64,000 nt of DNA from Rhizobiales bacterium YIM 77505. GTDB lineage: Bacteria; Pseudomonadota; Alphaproteobacteria; Rhizobiales; Beijerinckiaceae. Both the position numbers and the translations under genes were made by a program. Positions 42,608 through 53,005 of the stretch are shown one piece after another. Location of the stretch: the NCBI GenBank assembly GCA_000745135.1, contig JQNH01000001.1, positions 2,728,001 through 2,792,000 on the forward strand, given 5' to 3'. Position 1 is the first letter of the stretch. Each line of letters starts with the position of its first letter. The notes below the pieces were generated by a model, which made no database searches, had not been told where the DNA came from, and was given only the letters and a program-made list of their open reading frames with translations.

Positions 42608-43687
42608 TTGCCGCCTCTTGCCGCGCTTGCGGCGACGCAGGCCGCGCAGATTCTTGTCGCCTTCGGGGGCGGGCTCGTCTTCCATCTCTTCGGGGTGCCT
42701 GCAGCCTGGCTTTCCGGTGCCATGATCGCCGTCGCCCTGTGGGGAGCGGCAGGCTTGGCGCGGCCCCTGCCGCGTCCCCTGTCGGACGCGGCGCTTCTGG
42801 TCTCCGGCGCCACCCTGGGGAGCGGCATCACGCCGGACTCCCTTGCCGCCGCCGCCCGCTACCCGGCAAGCCTCCTCGTCCTCGGGGCCGCCGTCGTCGC
42901 GATCACCTTTGCCTCGATGCTGTGGCTGACCCGCGTCTCCGGTTGGCAGCGCGACGACGCGATCCTCGCTTCGGTGCCGGGCGCGCTCTCCACCGTGCTC
43001 GCCATCGCCGTGGACCGCAGGGCGGGCGTGGCGGCGATTGCGGTGCTCCAGTCGATCCGGCTGTTCGTCCTCGTCGCGCTCCTGCCGAGCATGGTCGCCT
43101 GGCTCGGGGGAGGCCCGGCCGCGCTGCTCCCGGGAGAGGGGCGGGTCGCCGCAACCCCGGGGGAGCTCGCGACGATGCTGGCGGGCGGCTGGGCGGCCGG
43201 GCTTCTCTTCGAGCGCCTCAAGCTTGCTGCTCCAGCGCTCTTGGGCGGCATGGCGGTGAGCGCGGTGCTCCACGGCAGCGGTGCGGTGACGGGAGTCGTG
43301 CCGCCTGCCCTGGCGATCGTCGGCCTCGTCATGATCGGTGTTTACATCGGCGAGCGCTTCCGGACGATTCAGCTTTCGGTATTGCGGCGTATCGCAACCG
43401 CCTCGATGGGTTCGCTCTTCATCAGCACGGCCATCGCGCTCCTCTTCGCGGCCATGGCGTCGCTGCTCACCGGCATCGGCCTTGCCGAGGCGGTCGTTGC
43501 CTTCGCCCCAGGCGGTCTCGAAGCGATGATGGTCCTGGCCCTCGTCTTGGGGCTCGACCCGCTCTATGTGGGCGTGCATCACCTCGCCCGCTTCTTCGGC
43601 ATTGCCATTGCCCTGCCTCTGATCTTTCGCTGGCTGCCGACCTCCTCTGCGAGGGCGCAGCAAGCGGGATCGGAAACCGGCGGCTAG
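42608..43687 (+). CDS. AbrB-family integral membrane protein
   Basis: A 359-residue protein with about ten helices and the internal duplication of the AbrB/ammonia monooxygenase-related family: GVPAAWLSGAMIAVALWG in the first half and APALLGGMAVSAVLHGSG in the second. Function is unsettled; relatives have been proposed as transporters or regulators. It starts at a TTG 11 bp after the aminotransferase, so the two are probably cotranscribed. Confidence 0.82.
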   Translation: MPPLAALAATQAAQILVAFGGGLVFHLFGVPAAWLSGAMIAVALWGAAGLARPLPRPLSDAALLVSGATLGSGITPDSLAAAARYPASLLVLGAAVVAITFASMLWLTRVSGWQRDDAILASVPGALSTVLAIAVDRRAGVAAIAVLQSIRLFVLVALLPSMVAWLGGGPAALLPGEGRVAATPGELATMLAGGWAAGLLFERLKLAAPALLGGMAVSAVLHGSGAVTGVVPPALAIVGLVMIGVYIGERFRTIQLSVLRRIATASMGSLFISTAIALLFAAMASLLTGIGLAEAVVAFAPGGLEAMMVLALVLGLDPLYVGVHHLARFFGIAIALPLIFRWLPTSSARAQQAGSETGG

Positions 43688-43791
43688 ATCAGCGGATTAA
43701 TGAGGACGGCGAGGGCCACTCCCAACGCGAAGGCGGCGAGCATCGCGGCAAGGAAACTGTAGCTGCTGCACCGGACGGCGAAGAACTCCAT
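43684..43791 (-). CDS. Small single-span membrane protein, 35 residues
   Basis: The ATG at 43791 follows AAGGGGGG 7 nt upstream. The product is one hydrophobic helix (FLAAMLAAFALGVALAVLI) preceded by FFAVRCSSYS. The stop overlaps the end of the AbrB-family gene on the other strand by 4 bp. No homologue comes to mind; it could be chance. Confidence 0.4.
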   Translation of the reverse strand: MEFFAVRCSSYSFLAAMLAAFALGVALAVLINPLI

Positions 43792-43963
43792 GACATGCCC
43801 CCCTTTGTTGACGATCGGGATTCCCGTTCGCCTGGTCATGCGCAGCATCGACGGGATTGGGCGCGCTTCAGTGCTCCCGCGCACGCGGCGCCGTCCTGCG
43901 GCGAGAGCGGGGGCCAGCGGAGAGAATGCGCCACTCCGGCATTCGGCGACCAGGTGAGCGGCC

Positions 43964-44749
43964 GTGACGCATCGTCTTCTCACCTACAATGTGCGCCGCT
44001 GCGTCGGCGTCGATGGCAGGCTTTCGCCGGAACGTGTCGCGGCAGTGATCGCCGAATGCCAGCCGGATATCGTCGCCCTGCAGGAGCTTGACGTCGGGCG
44101 GGCGCGCACGGGCCGGGTGGATCAGGCGCACGTCATCGCGCGTGAACTCGGCATGCATATGCATTTCCATCCGGCCATGCGGGTGATGGAGGAGCTTTAC
44201 GGCGACGCCATCCTGACCGCGAGACCCTCGAAGCTCGTCAAGGCCGGCGCCCTTCCCGGCCACCCGCTCCTGCCGCGCCTCGAGCCCCGGGGCGCCCTCT
44301 CAGCCTGCGTGAACATCGGCGGGGTGGACCTCAACGTCATCAACACCCATCTGGGCCTGTTCGCGCGGGAGCGCCTGGCGCAGGTCAACGCGCTTCTCGG
44401 GCCGGAATGGCTGGGAGCTCAGGGGGGCCGCCATCCGGTCATGCTTGTCGGCGACTTCAACGCCTTGCCCCGCTCGCAGGTCTATCGGCGCCTCACGGCG
44501 CTGCTCAAGGACGCGCAAACCTTCCCGCGGATCCGGCGACCGCAGCCGACCTTCCCCTCCCGGCTGCCGATCATGCGCATCGACCACGTCTTCGTGAGCC
44601 GCCCGATCGAGGTGTTGCGCGTCGAGGTCGTGCGCACGCCCCTTGCACGCGTCGCTTCCGACCACCTGCCGCTCCTCGTGGAGTTCCGCTTCGCTCCGGC
44701 GGAACGGCTTGTCCGCCCGGCGCGCCGAATGGAGACGCTGCCAGCCTGA
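43964..44749 (+). CDS. EEP-family hydrolase (second copy type)
   Basis: A 261-residue EEP-fold protein: LLTYNVRRCVG (Asn near 9), IVALQELDVGR (Glu near 41), VINTHLGLF (His near 128), LVGDFNALPRS, MRIDHVFVS and ASDHLPLLVEF. It differs from the gene at 31977. The GTG at 43964 is the only good start. It heads a row with a UPF0104 membrane protein and phospholipase D, so a role in phospholipid turnover is reasonable but inferred. Confidence 0.85.
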   Translation: MTHRLLTYNVRRCVGVDGRLSPERVAAVIAECQPDIVALQELDVGRARTGRVDQAHVIARELGMHMHFHPAMRVMEELYGDAILTARPSKLVKAGALPGHPLLPRLEPRGALSACVNIGGVDLNVINTHLGLFARERLAQVNALLGPEWLGAQGGRHPVMLVGDFNALPRSQVYRRLTALLKDAQTFPRIRRPQPTFPSRLPIMRIDHVFVSRPIEVLRVEVVRTPLARVASDHLPLLVEFRFAPAERLVRPARRMETLPA

Positions 44750-44833
44750 GGAGGGCTCCTGCCTTGCCTCTCTTTGCCGGAAACATCGCCCCGTCCTCGC
44801 GGTTGTGCTTTCGAGCGAGAAGGATACTCCCCC

Positions 44834-45859
44834 GTGGACATGCAGGCCGCGGCCGATCGAGCGGAGATTGCAGACCGCAGCATTCGACGGGACGCGGCCG
44901 TTCGAGAGGGCGCCGCGCATCAGAAAAAGCCGCTTCTGCGCCGCTTGGGCCCTTTCGTTGCAGTGGCGGGCGTCGCGCTTGCCGGCTTCCTCCTCTACCG
45001 CACCCTCAGCCGCTACAGCTTTGACGACATCGTTGCCTCGGTGGCAGCCGTGCCGTGGTGGCGGCTGGCGCTCTCAGGGTGCTTTGCCGCCCTGAGCTAT
45101 CTGTGCCTGACCGGCTTCGACTATCTGGCTCTGCGCTACGCAGGCCACCCGTTGCCGTACCGGAAGGCAGCGCTCGCCTCCTTCTGCAGCCTTTCCCTTG
45201 GGCACAACATCGGTTTTGCAGCCTTGAGCAGCGGCGCCATCCGTTACCGGTTCTATTCGCGCTGGGGCCTTGGCGCCGGCGATGTCGCCAAGGTGATCCT
45301 GTTCTGCGGGATGACGGTCGGGCTGGGTCTTATCGTCCTGGGGGGCGCAGCGCTGCTCCTCGAGCCAGGGCTCGCGCAAGAGATCACCGGCCTGTCGGCG
45401 GGCGGGGTCCAGGGTCTCGGCGCCGTCTGCCTGGGGATCGCGGCGCTCTACCTCCTGCTCGCAGCCACCCTCCGGCAGACCCTCCAGATCCGGAGCTTCA
45501 GCCTTCGGATGCCGAGCTTTCGGCTCGCCGTCGGACAGCTTGTCATCGGACCATTGAACTTCGCCTGCGTGGCGGCCTGCCTGCACCAGGCGCTCGCGGC
45601 GGTGGCCGACCTTTCCTATCTCACCGTGGCGGCGGTGTATGTCATCGCGACCGTGTCGGCCCTCATTGCCCATGCGCCAGGAGGACTTGGCGTGATCGAG
45701 AGCGTCGTGCTCTACCTCCTGCCCGGAGGCAAGCTGATCGGCGCTCTCATCGTCTATCGCTTCGTCTATTTCCTCGCGCCCCTGTGCATCGGCGCTCCCA
45801 CTTTTCTCGCTGCCGAACTCGCGTTCCGGCGGCGCAACCGGACGCACGATCTATCGTGA
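44834..45859 (+). CDS. UPF0104 / lysylphosphatidylglycerol synthase transmembrane-domain protein
   Basis: A membrane protein of about 341 residues with eight or more helices. LGHNIGFAALSSGAIRYRFYSRWGLG (residues about 120-145) and IAHAPGGLGVIESVVLYLLPGG (residues about 275-296) match the flippase half of the MprF/YbhN family. No synthase domain follows. I suggest the GTG at 44834 (AAGGAT upstream) or the ATG at 44840. It stops one base from the convergent phospholipase D gene. Confidence 0.84.
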   Translation: MDMQAAADRAEIADRSIRRDAAVREGAAHQKKPLLRRLGPFVAVAGVALAGFLLYRTLSRYSFDDIVASVAAVPWWRLALSGCFAALSYLCLTGFDYLALRYAGHPLPYRKAALASFCSLSLGHNIGFAALSSGAIRYRFYSRWGLGAGDVAKVILFCGMTVGLGLIVLGGAALLLEPGLAQEITGLSAGGVQGLGAVCLGIAALYLLLAATLRQTLQIRSFSLRMPSFRLAVGQLVIGPLNFACVAACLHQALAAVADLSYLTVAAVYVIATVSALIAHAPGGLGVIESVVLYLLPGGKLIGALIVYRFVYFLAPLCIGAPTFLAAELAFRRRNRTHDLS

Positions 45860-45860
45860 T

Positions 45861-47474
45861 CTAAAGAGGAGCGTGGCGCCGTCGGCCGCGTCGATGCTTG
45901 AGAAACCACAACGGCTCGAAGGGGCGGCGCGGGTCGAGAAGGCGCGTTCCGAAGATGGGCTTCGTCGGGCCAGCCTTGACTTTGAACGGACGCAGACCGC
46001 GCGCGCTCACATTCAGCCGCTCGATCGCGCGGATCAGCGACCGTTCTTCGGCCACCGCTTCTGCCACCGCCTCGGGCGAGACGCCGAGATGCTCCGCGAC
46101 GAGCGCGTTCCGCAAATCAAGGATCGGGCGTGTCTGCGCGGCGTCTGTCGCCTCGATCGCAAGATCGCACTCCGTGTCGAGCCCGACCGAGCGATTGTTG
46201 AGATTGGAGGAGCCGATCCGAAGGAAGAGATCGTCCACGATGATGAGCTTCGAGTGCACCAGCACCTCGCACTCGCCGGCCTGCGCAGGCACCACCGGGT
46301 AGTAGGCGCGAAAGCGGTTGAACTTGTCGGCCTCTTTCAGGCGCCGTATCAACCGGTCGCGGTTGTTGCCCATGACAAGCTGCTCCAGCCGGCCGCGGGA
46401 GGCGCGGGTCATGACGACCACGATCTCAGGTCCTTCCGGCAGCCGCAGGGTTCCTGCGAGCAGGTTGCCGATGGCGTTTGCGGTGAGGTACTGGGCCTCG
46501 ATATAGATCACGTGTCGTGCCGCTACGAGCGCATCGGCCGTGAGCTTCGCGGCCTCATGAACGGCCGGACGGCCGGCCCACGGGGGCGCTGTCCGGGCAA
46601 TCGCCACCGGAACATTCGTGAAAGGCGCTGCCAGCCCCGACGGCCACGGATCGCCCTCCGCCTCGACGGGGCCGAGCGCCTCGCCTGTTGCCGTCGCCCA
46701 ACGCTCCTTGGCGATCGCAGCGACCGCGCGGGCGGCGTCACCATCGACGGCCATCTGGATGTCGTGCACCGGGCAGTACCATTCACCGTTGCCGCTGACG
46801 CGGAGCGGATGGTCGGCCGCATGCTCCGGCGTGTCCCAGCGCCTCACGGTCAGGTCCATACCGCCCACGAAGGCGAGCTTGTCGTCGACGCAGACGATCT
46901 TCTGATGGTGAGCGCCGTAGATCGGATGCTCTTTGTCGAGCTTCAGCTGGATGCGCGGGTGGCGCTGCCACTCCGCGCCGAAGAGCAGGGAGATGGGATC
47001 GCCGGGCGCATGCACGACGGCGATGCTCCACACCAGAATCCGGATTTCGAGCTCGGGCCGTGCTTCGACGAGCGAGCGCAAGAGATCGCCCAGGCACAGG
47101 CTGTCCGGCGCGTCCGGTCGCAGCCGAATGGCGCCGTCGAAGTCCCAGCCGACGATGAGGATCGAGCGCCGGGCCCCTCTCAACGCGTCTTCGAGAAAGG
47201 CAAAGTAGGGAGCGGCATCGACAATCGGCGCTGCCCTTCGGGCCGCCGCGATCCGCCAGCAGTTCTCGCCAGGCTTGAGGATGCGCCAGGGCGCTCCCCT
47301 CGAATGAACCGGCGAGACGGTTTCCCTTTGCCCCTCGACAAGAAGGTGCGAGCGCCGCTCCAGCGGCGCGGGACGAGGCGAGGCGTCAAGCTCGCCTAAT
47401 GTGACTGCCTTGGCACTCAAGCCGGACCCTTCCTGCAGCACGGCGCGGCCGGAGACCCTGGCCGCCCGCCGCAC
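45861..47474 (-). CDS. Phospholipase D / cardiolipin synthase-like protein
   Basis: A protein of about 537 residues with two HKD motifs: HHQKIVCVDDKLAFVGGMD (about 195-213) and HSKLIIVDDLFLRIGSSNLNN (residues about 415-435). The two histidines carry out phosphatidyl transfer. VGWDFDGAIRLR near 108 is common to rhizobial PLD proteins of this size. No signal peptide is seen. The start is uncertain: GTG at 47474 or TTG at 47420. Confidence 0.88.
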   Translation of the reverse strand: MRRAARVSGRAVLQEGSGLSAKAVTLGELDASPRPAPLERRSHLLVEGQRETVSPVHSRGAPWRILKPGENCWRIAAARRAAPIVDAAPYFAFLEDALRGARRSILIVGWDFDGAIRLRPDAPDSLCLGDLLRSLVEARPELEIRILVWSIAVVHAPGDPISLLFGAEWQRHPRIQLKLDKEHPIYGAHHQKIVCVDDKLAFVGGMDLTVRRWDTPEHAADHPLRVSGNGEWYCPVHDIQMAVDGDAARAVAAIAKERWATATGEALGPVEAEGDPWPSGLAAPFTNVPVAIARTAPPWAGRPAVHEAAKLTADALVAARHVIYIEAQYLTANAIGNLLAGTLRLPEGPEIVVVMTRASRGRLEQLVMGNNRDRLIRRLKEADKFNRFRAYYPVVPAQAGECEVLVHSKLIIVDDLFLRIGSSNLNNRSVGLDTECDLAIEATDAAQTRPILDLRNALVAEHLGVSPEAVAEAVAEERSLIRAIERLNVSARGLRPFKVKAGPTKPIFGTRLLDPRRPFEPLWFLKHRRGRRRHAPL

Positions 47475-47541
47475 GTCAACGCAGCGGAGCGGCTACGGTT
47501 CGACGACGCAGGCCCAGCTGGCCGCCCGGGCCCGTTCAGTG

Positions 47542-47970
47542 TCACGCCGGGCGGTGGGCCAGGAGGTCGCGGATCTCGGAGAGCAGTTTCACCTCGGCAG
47601 GGATCTCGGGCGCCTTGGGCACATCCACCTTCTCGTCCTCCTGGCGCTTGAGCCGGTTCATGGCCTTGACCACCAGGAAAAGCACCCAGGCGACGATCAC
47701 GAAGTTGATGAAGGCGGTGACGAAGCTTCCCCAGCCGATGACGGCGCCCTGCTTCTTCGCCTCCGCGAGGCTCGTGGCCGTCACTGAGGAGGAGAGAGGG
47801 AGGAAGTAGTTGGAGAAGTCGAGGCCGCCGGTGATGGCACCGAGGATGGGCATGAACACATCGCCAACGAGCGAATCCACGATCCTGCTGAAGGCGGCCC
47901 CGATGATCACGCCAATCGCGAGATCCACCACATTGCCGCGCAAGGCGAACTTCCTGAACTCCTCGAGCAT
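47542..47970 (-). CDS. mscL: Large-conductance mechanosensitive channel MscL
   Basis: A 142-residue channel subunit with two helices. The N-terminus [20 protein letters not shown], the first helix [15 protein letters not shown] and the second helix [19 protein letters not shown] are diagnostic. It forms the pentameric pore that opens under membrane tension to save cells from osmotic shock. A charged C-terminal helix ([13 protein letters not shown]) ends the protein. The ATG at 47970 is the family's start. Confidence 0.97.
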   Translation of the reverse strand: MLEEFRKFALRGNVVDLAIGVIIGAAFSRIVDSLVGDVFMPILGAITGGLDFSNYFLPLSSSVTATSLAEAKKQGAVIGWGSFVTAFINFVIVAWVLFLVVKAMNRLKRQEDEKVDVPKAPEIPAEVKLLSEIRDLLAHRPA

Positions 47971-48151
47971 GGTGCGTCCCCACATCCAGACAGGCCGGGA
48001 TGGCGCCTGCCGCACCATCCTAAGAGGGGCCGCTTTCCCCCGAAAGCGCGGACCGCTCAGCGCGGGAGCGCCCTGGCCCCGCGGCGTTCGCCGGCATGGC
48101 GCTCCGCGGCCGCGATAGCTACGATGGCGCCGTCCGGGCGAAGGAGTTCTC

Positions 48152-51100
48152 ATGGTCGGCGGCTGGGCGGTCGTCCTCTCGGCGCTCGTCTACTTGTGTT
48201 TCCTGTTCGCAGTCGCCCACTGGGGCGACCAGTCGGGCGGCCGGCTCATGCGCGGCCGGGCGCGCGGCACGATCTATGCGCTGGCGCTGGCCGTCTACTG
48301 CACCTCCTGGACCTTCTTCGGCTCCGTGGGCCTTGCAAGCCGCGCCGGGCTCGACTTCCTGACCATCTATATCGGCCCCGTCCTCGTCTTCGGCCTCGCC
48401 TTCCCCCTCGTCGAGCGGGTGGTGCGCATCGCCAAGGCCCAGAACATCACCTCGATCGCCGACTTCGTCGCCGCACGCTACGGCAAGAGCGAGCGCGTGG
48501 CGGCCATCGTCTGCCTCATCGCCGTGGTGGGGGCCATCCCCTACATCGCCCTTCAGCTCAAGGCGGTGTCGGCCTCGCTCGGCGTCTTCCTCACGGCGCC
48601 CGGGGGGCCGGGCCTTGCCCGATCGGTGCCCATCTTTGGCGATCTTGCGCTTGTCGTGGCTCTCGTGCTCGCCGGTTTCGCCGTCGCCTTCGGCACGCGT
48701 CACACGGACGCCACCGAGCACCAGGACGGCCTCATGCTCGCCATCGCGCTCGAGTCGGTGGTGAAGCTCATCGCCTTCCTGATCGTCGGCGCCTACGTCA
48801 CCTTGTGGATGTTCGGCGGCATGAACGACATCACCGCGCGGCTTGCCGAGCGCGCCGGCGGCTTCGACTTTCTCGCGCAGACCTCGGATATCGGCGGCTT
48901 TGTGACCCTCACCCTGCTTGCCGCCTGCGCCGGCCTCTTGTTGCCGCGCCAGTTCCATATGGCGGTCGTCGAGAACCGCGGGATCGACGATGTGCGCCGC
49001 GCCGCCTGGCTGTTTCCGCTCTATCTCGTCCTCATCAATCTGTTCGTCATCCCGCTCGCCCTCGCCGGGCTCGTCACCTTCGCTCCGGGTGAGATCGACC
49101 GCGACATGACGGTGCTCGCCCTGCCGCTGCGCGACGGGGCCAACTTCGTGGCGCTCATCGCCTTCCTCGGCGGGCTCTCCGCCGCGACCGCCATGGTGAT
49201 CGTCGAGACGGTGGCGGTCGCGATCATGATCTCGAACCATCTCGTGCTGCCGATCGTGCTGCGCCGCCGCGGCTTCTCGGGCGAGGGCCTGGACGAGAGC
49301 GGCTCGCCGCAGGCGTCGGATCTGGGCGGCTTCGTCCTCGGAGTGCGACGGATCGCCATCGTCGTCGTGACCCTCCTGGGCTACGCCTATTTCCGGTCGG
49401 CGGGCGACGCGGCGCTTGCCGCCATCGGGCTCCTCTCCTTTGCCGCCATTGCGCAGGTCGCGCCGGCCTTTGTCGGCGGGTTGTTCTGGTCGCGCGGGAC
49501 CGCCTTCGGCGCCAGCGGCGGCCTGATGGTGGGGTTCGCCGTGTGGGCCTACACGCTGCTCCTGCCGAGCCTCGCCTGGGAGGGGGTGTTCTGGTCGAGC
49601 TTCGTGACCGAAGGACCGTTCGGCCTGTCCTACCTGAAGCCGACGGCCCTGTTCGGGACCGAGTTGCCTCCCCTCGTCCACGGCGTCGTGTGGAGTCTCA
49701 CGCTCAACGTGCTCGCCTATGTGGGCCTGTCGCTCTCGCGGCCGGCGAACGCCCTCGAGCGCGTCCAGGCGACCGCCTTCGCCGGCCTCGACGACGCCTC
49801 CATCGCGCCGAGTTTCCGCTTCTTCCGCGCCAGCGTCTCGTTCGAGGATCTGCGCGCCACCGTGGCCCGCTATCTCGGGGAAGAGCGCACCAATCGCTCC
49901 TTCGAGAGCTTCGCCCGCAGCCGCGGCATCCCCCTCAACGAGCGCACGGAGGTGGACATCCACCTCCTGCGCTATGCGGAGCATCTCCTCGCCTCCGCCA
50001 TCGGCGCCGCGTCCTCGCGCCTGGCCCTGTCGCTCCTCCTGAAGCGGCGCAACGTGTCGAGCCGGGACGCGCTGCGCCTGCTCGATGACGCGTCGGCCGC
50101 GATCCAGTACAGCCGCGACCTTCTCCAGCACGCCCTCGACCATGCACGCCAGGGCATCACGGTGCTCGACCGGGACCTGCGCCTGCTCGCCTGGAACCGG
50201 GCCTTCATCGACCTCTACGAGCTGCCGCCCGAGCTCGTGCGCATCGGCGTCGGGCTCGACGCCATCATCCGCTTCAACGCCGAGCGCGGCTCCTATGGCC
50301 CCGGCGCCGTGGACGACCTCGTCGAGCACCGCATCCACAACTTCGTCCACGACCTCGAGCCGCAGCGCATCCGCCTCTACCCCACCGGACGGGTGATCGA
50401 GGTGCGCTCGAGCCCGCTCCCGGCCGGCGGCTTCGTGACCACCTATACCGATGTCACCGAAACGGTGGCCGAGGAGGAGGCGCGCGCCCGCGCCAACGAA
50501 ATCCTGGAACAGCGGGTGCGCGAGCGGACCGAAGAGCTGACGCGGCTCAACGAGGCGCTCACCCGGGCCAAGGCCGAGGCGGACGAAGCCAACATCTCGA
50601 AGACGCGGTTCCTGGCCGCCGCGAGCCACGACATCCTGCAGCCGCTCAATGCGGCCCGCCTCTACGCCACCGCCCTCGTCGAGCGCGACCGGGAGGCGGG
50701 CGACTCCGCTCTGGCCGAGAACATCGACGCCTCGCTCGACGCCGTCGAGGAGATCATCACCGCGCTGCTCGACATCTCGCGCCTCGACACGGGCGCCATG
50801 AAGCCGCAATGGTCGGATTTCCGGCTCGACGAGCTGTTCCGGCAGCTGCTCCGCGAGTTCGATCCGATCGCCCGCGAGAAGGGCTTGCGGCTGACCTTCG
50901 TGCCCTGCTCGCTCGCCATCCGCTCCGACCGGCGCCTCCTCAGGCGCCTGGTGCAGAACCTGATCTCCAACGCCATCAAATACACGCCCTCGGGGCGGGT
51001 GCTGGTCGGCGCGCGCCGGCGCGGCGGCCGCGTCAGGATCGAGGTCTGGGACACCGGCCTTGGCATTCCGCCCTCCAAGCAGAAGGTGGTGTTCCGCGAG

Positions 51101-51691
51101 TTCCTGCGGCTCGACCAGGGGGCCAAGGTGGCCCGCGGGCTCGGGCTCGGGCTGTCGATCGTGGAGCGCATCGCTCGCATTCTCGACCATCCCCTGTCGC
51201 TTGTTTCCGAGCCTGGCCGCGGCTCTGTCTTCCGCGTGGAAGCGCCCGTCGCTCCCAGACGCGCCCCGGCGGCGACCACGGTGGAACGGCCGCGCGCCCC
51301 CGCCACGCCCTTGGCCGGACTTGTCGTGCTTGCGGTCGACAACGAGCCGGCGATCCTGGAGGGAATGCGGACCCTCTTGTCCGGATGGGCCTGCACGGTC
51401 ATGACGGCGGCATCGCTCGAGGAGGCGCGGCAGGTCGTCGCGCGGCAAGGGCCCCCCGAAGTGCTCATCGCCGACTATCACCTCGACGAGGGCGACGGCC
51501 TGGCCCTCATCGCCGCGCTGCGGGACATCGTCCCGCACCTGCCGGCGATCCTCGTGACCGCCGACCGCTCGCCGGCGGTGCGCGAGGCAGCGAACGCGCA
51601 AGGCGTCCACATCCTCAACAAGCCGCTCAAACCAGCCGCGCTGCGGGCGCTCCTCGCCCAGTGGCGGGCCAGCCGCGCGGCCGCGGAGTAA
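48152..51691 (+). CDS. SLC5 symporter-fused hybrid sensor histidine kinase (CrbS-like)
   Basis: A 1179-residue fusion. Residues about 1-480 are a sodium:solute symporter domain with 12-13 helices ([20 protein letters not shown] is characteristic). A linker with a STAC-type segment leads to a PAS domain (about 660-770) and a coiled coil. HisKA has His826 in [15 protein letters not shown]. The HATPase has [13 protein letters not shown] and DTGLGIP (about 930-1035), and the C-terminal receiver has Asp1108 in [12 protein letters not shown]. CrbS proteins with this order sense or transport acetate-like acids and switch on acyl-CoA synthetase genes. The ligand here is inferred. Confidence 0.9.
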   Translation: MVGGWAVVLSALVYLCFLFAVAHWGDQSGGRLMRGRARGTIYALALAVYCTSWTFFGSVGLASRAGLDFLTIYIGPVLVFGLAFPLVERVVRIAKAQNITSIADFVAARYGKSERVAAIVCLIAVVGAIPYIALQLKAVSASLGVFLTAPGGPGLARSVPIFGDLALVVALVLAGFAVAFGTRHTDATEHQDGLMLAIALESVVKLIAFLIVGAYVTLWMFGGMNDITARLAERAGGFDFLAQTSDIGGFVTLTLLAACAGLLLPRQFHMAVVENRGIDDVRRAAWLFPLYLVLINLFVIPLALAGLVTFAPGEIDRDMTVLALPLRDGANFVALIAFLGGLSAATAMVIVETVAVAIMISNHLVLPIVLRRRGFSGEGLDESGSPQASDLGGFVLGVRRIAIVVVTLLGYAYFRSAGDAALAAIGLLSFAAIAQVAPAFVGGLFWSRGTAFGASGGLMVGFAVWAYTLLLPSLAWEGVFWSSFVTEGPFGLSYLKPTALFGTELPPLVHGVVWSLTLNVLAYVGLSLSRPANALERVQATAFAGLDDASIAPSFRFFRASVSFEDLRATVARYLGEERTNRSFESFARSRGIPLNERTEVDIHLLRYAEHLLASAIGAASSRLALSLLLKRRNVSSRDALRLLDDASAAIQYSRDLLQHALDHARQGITVLDRDLRLLAWNRAFIDLYELPPELVRIGVGLDAIIRFNAERGSYGPGAVDDLVEHRIHNFVHDLEPQRIRLYPTGRVIEVRSSPLPAGGFVTTYTDVTETVAEEEARARANEILEQRVRERTEELTRLNEALTRAKAEADEANISKTRFLAAASHDILQPLNAARLYATALVERDREAGDSALAENIDASLDAVEEIITALLDISRLDTGAMKPQWSDFRLDELFRQLLREFDPIAREKGLRLTFVPCSLAIRSDRRLLRRLVQNLISNAIKYTPSGRVLVGARRRGGRVRIEVWDTGLGIPPSKQKVVFREFLRLDQGAKVARGLGLGLSIVERIARILDHPLSLVSEPGRGSVFRVEAPVAPRRAPAATTVERPRAPATPLAGLVVLAVDNEPAILEGMRTLLSGWACTVMTAASLEEARQVVARQGPPEVLIADYHLDEGDGLALIAALRDIVPHLPAILVTADRSPAVREAANAQGVHILNKPLKPAALRALLAQWRASRAAAE

Positions 51692-51839
51692 GGCGGCCTC
51701 CAACGAAGCTTCGGGAAGGCCGTCCAAGAACAGGTCAAGAACTTCTTGTGTCGGCCCGCGTTACAGAATGGGCCCGATGCGCCGACCTCCAATCGTTCGA
51801 GGGGTGAGGTGCGTCGCGCCGCTCGATGCGAGCCGCTGG

Positions 51840-52208
51840 ATGATCTTGAGCCCGGTCACGGTGCTGGTCGTGGAGGACGAGCCGCTCCTTTGCGACCTCA
51901 TGGTCGAGGAGTTGGAGGGGCTCGGCTATGGCGTGCTGCGGGCCCGCACGGCCCAGGAGGCGCTCGACATCATCGAGGGAGACGCGCCGGTGGACGTCCT
52001 GTTCACCGACATCCGCCTGCCCGGCCCACTCGACGGCTGGGAGCTCGCCTTGCGTTTCAGGAAGAGGAACCCGCGCGGGCCGGTCATCTATACAACGGCC
52101 TATTCGGGCTCGCCGGCCCGCCCCGTGGCGCAGAGCGCCTTCATGGCGAAACCCTACCGCTTGGCCGCGGTCGTGGCGGAGATCCGCCGCCTCAGCGGCC
52201 CGGCATGA
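51840..52208 (+). CDS. Single-domain response regulator
   Basis: About 122 residues that form only a receiver domain: VLVVEDEPLLCDLM with the acidic pair, VDVLFTDIRLPGPLDG with the phospho-Asp, the Thr/Ser in VIYTTAYSG, and the Lys in FMAKPYRL. No output domain follows. The ATG at 51840 is used; an in-frame ATG at 51768 adds 24 residues. It lies 150 bp behind the hybrid kinase and could take phosphate from it. Confidence 0.86.
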   Translation: MILSPVTVLVVEDEPLLCDLMVEELEGLGYGVLRARTAQEALDIIEGDAPVDVLFTDIRLPGPLDGWELALRFRKRNPRGPVIYTTAYSGSPARPVAQSAFMAKPYRLAAVVAEIRRLSGPA

Positions 52209-52220
52209 CGAGGATCGACC

Positions 52221-52817
52221 CTAAACCTCCGCGGCCTTCAAAGCGGGCGCATAGGTGACCGCCTTCGGATCCTGGGGGATCGCGTCCGCATAGCCGCGCG
52301 TCTCGATGTCGCCGATGACCTTCATGAGGAGCTTGAGGCCCATCGGCGCGAGGGCTCGTCGCCAAAGGCTGCGGGCGTCGTCCTCGGGATAGACGAAGCA
52401 CCAGTCCTGAGCGGCGATGGCGCCCTCGTCCATGCCCTCGGACAGGTGGTAGACGCTGCCGCCGGCGATCGGGTCGCGGCACTTGATGGTCCACTCGACA
52501 GCGGCAATGCCCCGGTGCCGGGGCAGGAGGGACGGATGATAGCCGATCGCTGCCCGTCTCGCCTTGGCGCGCGCCTCGGCGGTGATGAACGAGTGGGAAT
52601 GGGCCGCCACGATCACGTCCACATCGTCGGGGATGTCGTCCGCGAGCACGCGTCTTGGCCCGTTCAGGAGACGCAAGGGGCATCCGGCCTTCGCTGCTTC
52701 CTCGGCAAGTTGGTCCTCCGCGTCAAGCCCGACGACCCACAGCTGGTGGCCGGCCTCCAGCAGAAGATGAAGCATCTGGGCGCCGAACCAGCGTGACCCC
52801 ACCAGCGCAATCCGCAT
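52221..52817 (-). CDS. Formyltransferase-family protein (short form)
   Basis: A 198-residue protein with the formyltransferase core: MRIALVGSRWFGAQMLHLLL at the start, HSHSFITAEA, the catalytic region YHPSLLPRHRGIAAVEW (His in HPSLLP) and GGSVYHLSEGMDEGAI. It lacks the C-terminal domain of methionyl-tRNA formyltransferase, so it is a free-standing relative of unknown substrate. It is divergent from matA. Confidence 0.83.
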   Translation of the reverse strand: MRIALVGSRWFGAQMLHLLLEAGHQLWVVGLDAEDQLAEEAAKAGCPLRLLNGPRRVLADDIPDDVDVIVAAHSHSFITAEARAKARRAAIGYHPSLLPRHRGIAAVEWTIKCRDPIAGGSVYHLSEGMDEGAIAAQDWCFVYPEDDARSLWRRALAPMGLKLLMKVIGDIETRGYADAIPQDPKAVTYAPALKAAEV

Positions 52818-53005
52818 TGCCGCCCCCTCTTGACGCCCCATGTGTCGGGCTCCTTTTGCCGACCGGCGAGGGACCCGGCAAGCCCCCGCGGCGCAAGAGG
52901 CAGTGTTGCGGCGCCTGACTGGCGGCCCGCCCTCGGATCATGTTTGATGAGCGTCGGGATGGTCGGCGGTCGCCATCCGCCCGGAAACATCAAGCAGCAC
53001 GAGGC

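Noticed and set aside
48119-51727. A 1202-codon open frame antisense to the hybrid kinase
   Set aside because: It mirrors the kinase codon by codon with Arg/Gly/Glu-rich composition typical of GC-rich shadow frames; the plus strand has clear domains and motifs.
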